DNA of 9,981 bases from the NCBI GenBank assembly GCA_045537295.1, contig JAZSPG010000064.1:1-9981 (forward strand), read 5' to 3'. Made by a program: the position numbers and the translations under genes. The DNA is from Scatosoma sp045537295. GTDB taxonomy: Bacteria; Bacillota; Clostridia; Christensenellales; Borkfalkiaceae. Of this stretch, positions 4,737-9,981 are shown piece by piece. The notes below the pieces were generated by a model. It made no database searches. It was not told where the DNA came from and saw only the letters and a list, made by a program, of their open reading frames with translations. Every line of letters starts with the position of its first letter. Position 1 is the first letter of the stretch.

Positions 4737-7700
4737 ATGAAACAAATCATCAAAAGAGTGTTATTGTCCTGTTGTATATGCATTGGTATTATAGCAGGTT
4801 TGTGTGGTTGTGCTAATAATTCCACAAGTAAGAAGTTTGAAAAAGCTGGGCTGACGATTACTTTAACGACGGACTTTTATGAAAAAGAACACGTGGAATA
4901 TACTGCCTATTACGCTTCGGACAAAATGATTGTCGTAACGGTGAAAGAATTGTTTACCTCCTTTGAAAAGGTTGGGGAAAACGCTGAAATGATGTCTGTC
5001 GAAGAGTATGCGACTTTGGTTATAGACACCTATCAGAATTTTTATAATTCCGCCTCGGAGATTTCCGTTGAAAACGGTATGGTTTCTTTTACATACGAGA
5101 ACGACGCGCTGGGGAAAGACTATCAATTCGTTTGGTACGGATTTAAGGCGGTGGATGCGTTTTGGGCAGTTCAATTCGGATGTGTAGAATCTGATTTTGA
5201 TAATCTACAAAGTCAAATGCTTGCATACGCCAAAACGGTTGAAATAGAGAGATTTGAAGAAACACTTGGCTTTGAAAAGATTGCAGGAAAGGAAGAATAC
5301 CGCGTTGTGGGGCTTGGTAGCGTTTGTAGTTTGGATATTATAATCCCAGCAGAATATAACGGCTTGCCAGTAACGGAAATAGAAGGTGGCGTTTGGGGGG
5401 ATAAGTGGAGTTTGATAACAAGCGTCGTTTTGCCGGATACGGTGACGAAAATAGGTCGCGGTTTGTTTTCGTCTATGCAAAACTTAAAACGCGTCCAACT
5501 TGGGAACGCAGTAACGGTGATAGAAGAATATGCGTTTCAAAGATGCGGTTATTTGGAAGAGTGCGTTATTCCCGATACGGTAAAGTCGATTGGAAGGGAA
5601 GCGTTTGCGTATTGTTATCGGCTTAAAAATATAAATCTTTGGAATGTGGAGGAAGTGGATACGGCGTCCTTCTTTCAATGTAAAGCTATAGAAGAATTAC
5701 GCATACCCAAAACCATGACTTCAATAGGCTATTCCGTTTTTGCCGGTTGCGAAGGGGTGACAAAATTATATCTCCCCGACACGTTGAAAGTTATCGGTGA
5801 GGCATCGTTTCAAGGGTGTAGTAGTTTAACGGAAATTGTTATACCAAATTCCGTCACGCAAATAAAGGCGGGCGCGTTTGACCAGTGCTTTGCGTTGGAA
5901 AAAGTCGTAATCCCTGATTCGGTTACTTCAATCGGCGGGTCTGCGTTTACAGATTGTCCCAAATTGCAATATTCCGAATATGAAAACGGTTTGTATTTAG
6001 GGAACGAAAGCAACCCGTATTTATATCTTGCAAAAACGGACGATACATATATTGCGCACGGAAAAACGCATTTGGATACTAAATTTATTGCAGGGAAAGC
6101 ATTTTCAAATTGTTACAATTTAATGTCGTTTGAATTGCAACCGTCTATTAAGGAAATAGGCTTTTCCGCTTTTGAAAATTGTTATAAGCTGTTGGAGATT
6201 TATAATAAATGCTCGTTGAATATTACGATAGGTGACAACAACTCGAACGGCGGTATTGGTGCTTATGCAATAAACGTATATACAGAAAAAGGGCAAGAAA
6301 AATTAATTACGGACAAAGACGGTTACGTATTTTTTGATGAAGAAGGTGCGCGTATTTTTTTGGGATATGCTGGGGCAGAAAAAAATATACGTTTGCCGTT
6401 AGGTGTTACGGAGATTTATCCGCGGGCGTTTTATCGCAGGAAGGATATACAAAGTGTAATATTGGCTGATACGATACAAACAATTAGGGAGTATGCGTTT
6501 TCTTATTGTGGGATTCAAACAATAGAATTTGGCGAAAATTTATTAGAAATTGGCGATTACGCATTCACGCAAAGTGGTTTGCTTGAAATCAATTTCCCTG
6601 ATTCCTTGCAAACGATTGGTGAACAGGCTTTTGCGGAATGTGAGAACTTGAAAAAACTTGACTTCGGAAATTCGGTTGAAAGAATTGGAGAGAAAGCCTT
6701 TATTCAATGTTTTTCTTTAGAAAAAGTGGATATCCCTGATTCAGTTACTTCGCTGGGAGCAAGTGCATTTGTTGCTTGTTCGAGTTTGAAAGAGGCGATT
6801 ATTGGCGACCAAATTAAAGCAGAGAAGTTGGACTGGTTTAGGTCCTGTTCTTCATTGCAATATCTTGTTTTAGGGGATTCGCTTACGGCGGTGAACGCAA
6901 CTGCGTTTGCTTGGATGGACAGTTTAAGGACCGTTGTAATAGGGGATTCTATTGAAATCATAGAAGAACGGGCGTTTGAAGAATGTTCGAATTTAACGGA
7001 AGTTGTTTTTGGGAAATCTCTTAAAACAATCAAATATGCGACGTTTCAACGGACGGGGCTTAGTCAAGTGTCTTTACCCGAATCTTTGGAAACGCTTGGT
7101 TCAAGTGCCTTTGCGGAGTGTAAAAGTTTACAAAATATAACGCTTCCAAACGCATTGAAGAAGATAAGTAACAATTTATTTGATTATTGTTATGCGTTGG
7201 AAAATGTTACGCTTGGAAATTTCGTGGAAGAAATTGATGCACATGCTTTCCGTTATTGTAAAAAATTAGGGACTGTTTCCATCCCCGAAACAATACTTTC
7301 CATTGATAAAGATGCTTTTGCGCATTGTGACAACTTGCAATATACCGAATATGAACAGGGCAACTATTTAGGGAATGAAAAAAATCCGTACGTCGCGCTC
7401 GTTTCTATCTCTTCGCAAGAGATTAACAAGGCAACAATACACGCGCAAACAAAGCTGATTTGTGATTATGTATTTATGAATTGCGGTTCTTTAACGCAAG
7501 TTTCGTTACCGAACGGTTTACGGGCGATAGGAGTCCGAGCGTTTTGTTCGTGTAATCGGTTAAAGGAAATAATAATGCCCGATACGGTAGAACGTGTTGG
7601 GGATATGGCATTTGCGTCTTGCACGGAGCTTTCAAATGTTAAATTGTCCAATACGCTAACTGCAATTGGCGATAGCGCATTTAATTATTGCGTAAAGCTC

Positions 7701-8180
7701 AATCAAATTGTTTTTCCTTCTTCTTTGAAAACGATAGGCGCATACGCTTTTGATAATTGTAGTAGCTTAAGGACGATTGAAATGCCCTGCTCGGTACAAA
7801 GCATTGGAAGTATGGCGTTTAGGTCTTGCGTAAATTTGATGCGGGTAACGCTTCCTAATGGGCTGACAACGATTGAAAGTGGTACGTTTTGGTTGTGTCG
7901 AAACTTGATGGAAATCATTATTCCTGATACATTGACAACGATAGGAGATTTGGCGTTTGAAGATTGTAATGCTTTGAAAAACATCTATTTTACAGGCAAT
8001 GAAATTAGTGACTCGTTACAAGTCTTAATTAATAAACACGAGGCATTATTCAATGCTACGATATATGTTTATAAAGAAACGGAGCCTGAATTAAACGACG
8101 CGGGTACGGAATACAAAGGAAACTATTGGCGTTATGTAAATGGTGAATCTATGATTTGGACTTATTCAAAAGAAGAATAA
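4737..8180 (+). CDS. large BspA-like leucine-rich-repeat lipoprotein with N-terminal PsbP/Mog1-like domain
   Basis: 1147 residues from ATG 4737, nine bases after AGGAG (4723-4727). The signal peptide MKQIIKR plus a Cys-rich hydrophobic core ends in lipobox LCGC (Cys25), so it should be an outer-face lipoprotein. Residues 34-172 ('FEKAGLTITLTTDFYEK...EEYATLVIDTYQ...FWAVQFGC...AKTVEIE') fit the alpha/beta lipoprotein domain, probably PsbP/Mog1-like, that heads many clostridial LRR lipoproteins. Residues 177-216 are the LRR cap. About 32 LRR_5 units of about 23 residues run from 229 to 1085. Three inserts are typical of clostridial BspA proteins: 'LQYSEYENGLYLGNESNPY' (409-427), its second copy at 867-885, and the 'YKLLEIYNKCSLNI...FLGYAGA' module (483-547). 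The C-terminus GNYWRYVNGESMIW matches the 573-3233 product. The likely role is binding to host or microbial surface ligands. It is probably monocistronic; no clear terminator follows, and the Rhs remnant begins at once. Confidence 0.92.
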   Translation: MKQIIKRVLLSCCICIGIIAGLCGCANNSTSKKFEKAGLTITLTTDFYEKEHVEYTAYYASDKMIVVTVKELFTSFEKVGENAEMMSVEEYATLVIDTYQNFYNSASEISVENGMVSFTYENDALGKDYQFVWYGFKAVDAFWAVQFGCVESDFDNLQSQMLAYAKTVEIERFEETLGFEKIAGKEEYRVVGLGSVCSLDIIIPAEYNGLPVTEIEGGVWGDKWSLITSVVLPDTVTKIGRGLFSSMQNLKRVQLGNAVTVIEEYAFQRCGYLEECVIPDTVKSIGREAFAYCYRLKNINLWNVEEVDTASFFQCKAIEELRIPKTMTSIGYSVFAGCEGVTKLYLPDTLKVIGEASFQGCSSLTEIVIPNSVTQIKAGAFDQCFALEKVVIPDSVTSIGGSAFTDCPKLQYSEYENGLYLGNESNPYLYLAKTDDTYIAHGKTHLDTKFIAGKAFSNCYNLMSFELQPSIKEIGFSAFENCYKLLEIYNKCSLNITIGDNNSNGGIGAYAINVYTEKGQEKLITDKDGYVFFDEEGARIFLGYAGAEKNIRLPLGVTEIYPRAFYRRKDIQSVILADTIQTIREYAFSYCGIQTIEFGENLLEIGDYAFTQSGLLEINFPDSLQTIGEQAFAECENLKKLDFGNSVERIGEKAFIQCFSLEKVDIPDSVTSLGASAFVACSSLKEAIIGDQIKAEKLDWFRSCSSLQYLVLGDSLTAVNATAFAWMDSLRTVVIGDSIEIIEERAFEECSNLTEVVFGKSLKTIKYATFQRTGLSQVSLPESLETLGSSAFAECKSLQNITLPNALKKISNNLFDYCYALENVTLGNFVEEIDAHAFRYCKKLGTVSIPETILSIDKDAFAHCDNLQYTEYEQGNYLGNEKNPYVALVSISSQEINKATIHAQTKLICDYVFMNCGSLTQVSLPNGLRAIGVRAFCSCNRLKEIIMPDTVERVGDMAFASCTELSNVKLSNTLTAIGDSAFNYCVKLNQIVFPSSLKTIGAYAFDNCSSLRTIEMPCSVQSIGSMAFRSCVNLMRVTLPNGLTTIESGTFWLCRNLMEIIIPDTLTTIGDLAFEDCNALKNIYFTGNEISDSLQVLINKHEALFNATIYVYKETEPELNDAGTEYKGNYWRYVNGESMIWTYSKEE

Positions 8181-8182
8181 CG

Positions 8183-8431
8183 ATTTCAAAACACGCTTGG
8201 GGCGTGGTGGCAATTCGCGACGGGGACGGGACGGACATTTAGAAAGTTCTTCCGAGTTTATAGAGAATATAAATAAGATACGATACCGTGGATATGATTA
8301 CGATACGGAAACGGGGGTTCTATTACTTACAAACGCGGTATTACGACTCGACGATTTGTAGGGTTATCAACGCGGATAATTACGAGTTGGTAAGTCAGCT
8401 TGCGTCCAGCAAAGTGTTGCATATACAATAA
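8183..8431 (+). pseudogene. decayed 3' fragment of an Rhs/YD-repeat protein gene
   Basis: Three frames read in succession give the end of an Rhs core. Frame from 8183: HAWGVVAIRDGDGTDI, then a stop at 8240. Next frame, 8236-8316: HLESSSEFIENINKIRYRG followed by YDYDTETG. Then, after an extra G in the G-run 8313-8317, FYYLQTRYYDSTICR, VINADNYELVSQLASS and a stop at 8429-8431. The order 'WG...DGDGTD...RYRGY.YDTETGFYYLQTRYYD...R.INAD' is the standard C-terminal core of Rhs/wall-associated YD-repeat proteins of Firmicutes, which carry toxin tips after this core. The N-terminal repeats and any toxin domain are absent. At least two frameshifts make it non-functional. It is likely a leftover from recombination among Rhs copies. 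Its end may also supply a weak promoter (TTGCGT 8400, TACAAT 8424) for the next gene. Confidence 0.85.
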
Positions 8432-8459
8432 AATTATTTTTTAAGAAGGTTTGAAGGCT

Positions 8460-9713
8460 ATGGCAAAAGGCTACGCGCGGTTGAAGGGCGCGTGTTATAC
8501 GACGAATATCGCTATGTCCGTGGTGGCGAATTTATCGCCTGTGTTGTTTATTACTTTCCGTAGTTTGTACGGGGTGTCTTATTCGCTGTTGGGGTTGTTG
8601 GTGCTTATCAATTTTTGTACCCAGCTTACCATTGATTTGGTATTTTCCTTTTTCTCGCATAAATTTAATATCGCGAAAACCGTCAAGTTTACACCCGTTT
8701 TGACAACCGCTGGGTTGGTCGTGTACGCGCTTGCGCCTATATTATTTGATAACGTATATATAGGTTTGGTTATCGGTACGGTGATTTTTTCGGTCTCGGG
8801 GGGCTTGGCGGAGGTTTTGATTAGTCCCGTAATCGCGTCTGTTCCGTCGGATAATCCAGAACGGGAAATGAGTAAGTTACATTCCATATACGCGTGGGGC
8901 GTGGTGGGGGTAATTCTTGTGAGTACCTTATTCTTGCTGATATTCGGGCAGGAATACTGGCAAATTCTTGCGTTCATATTTGCGTTCATTCCGCTTGTTT
9001 CGGTAATTTTATATGCGGGGGCAGAAGTACCTAAAATGCGTACGCCCGAACGCGTTTCGGGGGCGGTGGCGTTCTTGAAAAATAAGTGGCTGTGGATTTG
9101 CGTGTTTGCCATTTTTCTCGGCGGTGCGAGCGAGTGCGCGATGGCGCAATGGTGTTCGGGGTATATCGAGCAGGCGTTGGGTATTCCTAAGATATGGGGT
9201 GATATTTTCGGCGTTGCCTGTTTTTCCGTGGCGTTGGGGCTGGGACGGAGTTTATACGCGAAGTTTGGGAAAAACGTCGGCAGGGTATTGTTTTTCGGCG
9301 CGGTGGGCGCGACGGCGTGTTATTTGATTGCCTCGCTGTCGAGCGTGGCTATCGTGGGGCTGGTGGCGTGCGCGTTGACGGGGTTTTGTGCCTCGATGCT
9401 CTGGCCCGGGAATTTAATCGTGGCGTCGGAAAAGTTTCCGAAAGGCGAGGTGTTTATTTACGCAATGATGGCGTCGGGCGGGGATTTGGGCGCGTCCGTA
9501 GCTCCACAGCTTTTGGGCGTCGTCACGGACGCCGTAATGGCGAGCGAGGGAGCGAAAGGACTTGCGGGCTCGTTGGGTATTACCGTGGAACAGCTGGGGA
9601 TGAAAGCGGGAATGTGCGTGGGAGCGTTGTTTCCGTTGACGGCGATTTTTTTGTATGCGTATATTTGGCGGTCTATGAAAAAAACCGCGCAGGATAAATT
9701 TTTGCGGGAATAA
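8460..9713 (+). CDS. major facilitator superfamily transporter, FucP-like, probably sugar
   Basis: 417 residues from ATG 8460. An in-frame TTG at 8451 exists, but AAGAAGG (8443-8449) touches it and lies ten bases from the ATG, so ATG is preferred. The protein has about 12 hydrophobic spans with a central loop near residues 190-210 (VPKMRTPERVSGAVAFLKNKW). The second half carries 'GGASECAMAQWCSGYIEQALGIP' (221-243) and 'ALGLGRSLYAKFGK' (258-271), features of the fucose/glucose:H+ symporter-like MFS group common in Clostridia. It should lie in the cytoplasmic membrane and move a small solute, most likely a sugar, with protons; the substrate cannot be read from sequence. It is visibly more GC-rich than the two LRR genes. 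No strong promoter was seen; a weak TTGCGT-18-TACAAT pair overlaps the Rhs remnant. A cre-like operator lies downstream at 9749. Confidence 0.85.
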   Translation: MAKGYARLKGACYTTNIAMSVVANLSPVLFITFRSLYGVSYSLLGLLVLINFCTQLTIDLVFSFFSHKFNIAKTVKFTPVLTTAGLVVYALAPILFDNVYIGLVIGTVIFSVSGGLAEVLISPVIASVPSDNPEREMSKLHSIYAWGVVGVILVSTLFLLIFGQEYWQILAFIFAFIPLVSVILYAGAEVPKMRTPERVSGAVAFLKNKWLWICVFAIFLGGASECAMAQWCSGYIEQALGIPKIWGDIFGVACFSVALGLGRSLYAKFGKNVGRVLFFGAVGATACYLIASLSSVAIVGLVACALTGFCASMLWPGNLIVASEKFPKGEVFIYAMMASGGDLGASVAPQLLGVVTDAVMASEGAKGLAGSLGITVEQLGMKAGMCVGALFPLTAIFLYAYIWRSMKKTAQDKFLRE

Positions 9714-9748
9714 TGTGAAGATTTTATGAATAAAATAAAAAAAATTCA

Positions 9749-9763
9749 TTGTAAACGCTTGAC
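9749..9763 (+). promoter_or_regulatory. cre-like (CcpA/LacI-family) operator overlapping the -35 box
   Basis: TTGTAAACGCTTGAC matches the Firmicutes cre consensus WTGNAANCGNWNNCW except at the last two positions, including the diagnostic TGTAAACGCTT core. It overlaps the -35 box TTGACT (9759-9764), a place where binding would repress. It could equally be the site of a local LacI-family regulator. Confidence 0.5.
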
Positions 9764-9787
9764 TTAATTCAAGAAATCGATTATAAT
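9759..9787 (+). promoter_or_regulatory. near-consensus sigma-A promoter
   Basis: TTGACT (9759-9764), 17-base spacer, TATAAT (9782-9787). This is the strongest promoter in the window. It reads toward the small ORF at 9882 and beyond the right edge. The leader between (about 9794-9858) holds a T9 run and a small ATACG-CGTAT hairpin (9812-9826), with no recognised riboswitch. Confidence 0.8.
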
Positions 9788-9881
9788 ATTAGAAATGATT
9801 ATTTTTTTTTGATACGGTAAGCGTATTTGGAAGAATAAAAAAATCAAAAGCAATTTTTAGGAGGCTATTTATAAAGGCGCG

Positions 9882-9968
9882 TTGGGTGCGGTGATGCCCG
9901 TGTTTTGTCTGTTTTTACTCTCGCTCGTTATCGTTATTTTTGGTCTGTATTTCTTTTGGATGCATTAA
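9882..9968 (+). CDS. tiny single-span membrane protein, possibly with a damaged start
   Basis: The frame ending at TAA 9966-9968 encodes a hydrophobic single helix (MPVFCLFLLSLVIVIFGLYF, then FWMH). A strong AGGAGG (9859-9864) follows the promoter at 9759-9787. No start codon stands at the right distance: the bases there are ATAAAGGCGCG. One extra G would make ATGAAAGGCGCG in frame, giving MKGALGAV before the helix. As written, translation must begin at TTG 9882 (28 aa, 17-base spacing), GTG 9891 or ATG 9894 (24 aa). It may be a real small membrane protein, a recent start loss or a sequencing error. No family was recognised. Confidence 0.4.
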   Translation: MGAVMPVFCLFLLSLVIVIFGLYFFWMH

Positions 9969-9981
9969 ATTATTATAAAAA

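Noticed and set aside
8451..8459. TTG 8451 as the MFS start
   Set aside because: The purine-rich AAGAAGG ends one base before it, leaving no spacing; ATG 8460 has proper spacing and a normal MFS N-terminus.
9724..9750. Terminator after the MFS gene (ATGAAT ... ATTCAT)
   Set aside because: Six AT-rich pairs around an A-rich loop, without a following T-run; too weak to call.

Overview
The window looks like chromosomal sequence from a low-GC Gram-positive bacterium of the Clostridia type, probably host-associated. The evidence is strong AGGAGG-type ribosome binding sites, sigma-A type promoters, two lipobox signal peptides, BspA-like leucine-rich-repeat surface proteins whose inserted modules are familiar from gut Clostridia, and a CcpA/LacI-style operator. 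No taxonomic marker gene is present, so this is inference from style.

Layout. 1-189 is the 3' end of a four-helix-bundle (23S rRNA intervening-sequence type) protein, followed by a hairpin terminator. 190-572 has no gene but is dense in signals: a 10-bp inverted repeat, five AATCGTTAAA repeats about 20 bp apart, a promoter, a nested hairpin starting at the predicted transcription start, and mutually exclusive antiterminator and terminator hairpins whose U-tract touches the ribosome binding site. This leader precedes a BspA-like LRR lipoprotein (573-3233), a 53-residue ORF (3264-3425) and a two-helix membrane protein (3454-4116), which look like one operon.

4117-4736 is a second gene-free, signal-rich stretch: five TGAACCCAT repeats about 22 bp apart, a bidirectional terminator, a compact multi-helix element (4297-4440) closed by a 9-bp stem, a 17-bp perfect hairpin, and then a second copy of the promoter and the first part of the leader seen at 385-455. 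This copy carries two tandem duplications and has lost the 3' half of the leader and the attenuator. It drives a larger BspA-like lipoprotein (4737-8180; about 32 LRR units after an apparent PsbP/Mog1-like domain).

8181-8459 holds a decayed 3' fragment of an Rhs/YD-repeat gene with at least two frameshifts. An MFS transporter of the FucP-like type follows (8460-9713), visibly more GC-rich than the LRR genes. The last 270 bases hold a cre-like operator overlapping a near-consensus promoter, and a tiny single-span membrane ORF whose start codon looks damaged.

Taken together, this is a surface-adhesin region: two paralogous LRR lipoproteins share a promoter but differ in leader architecture, so one appears subject to transcription attenuation and the other not. 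The most unusual material is non-coding: the attenuator leader, the two spaced-repeat arrays with the same geometry but unrelated cores, and the structured element at 4219-4495.
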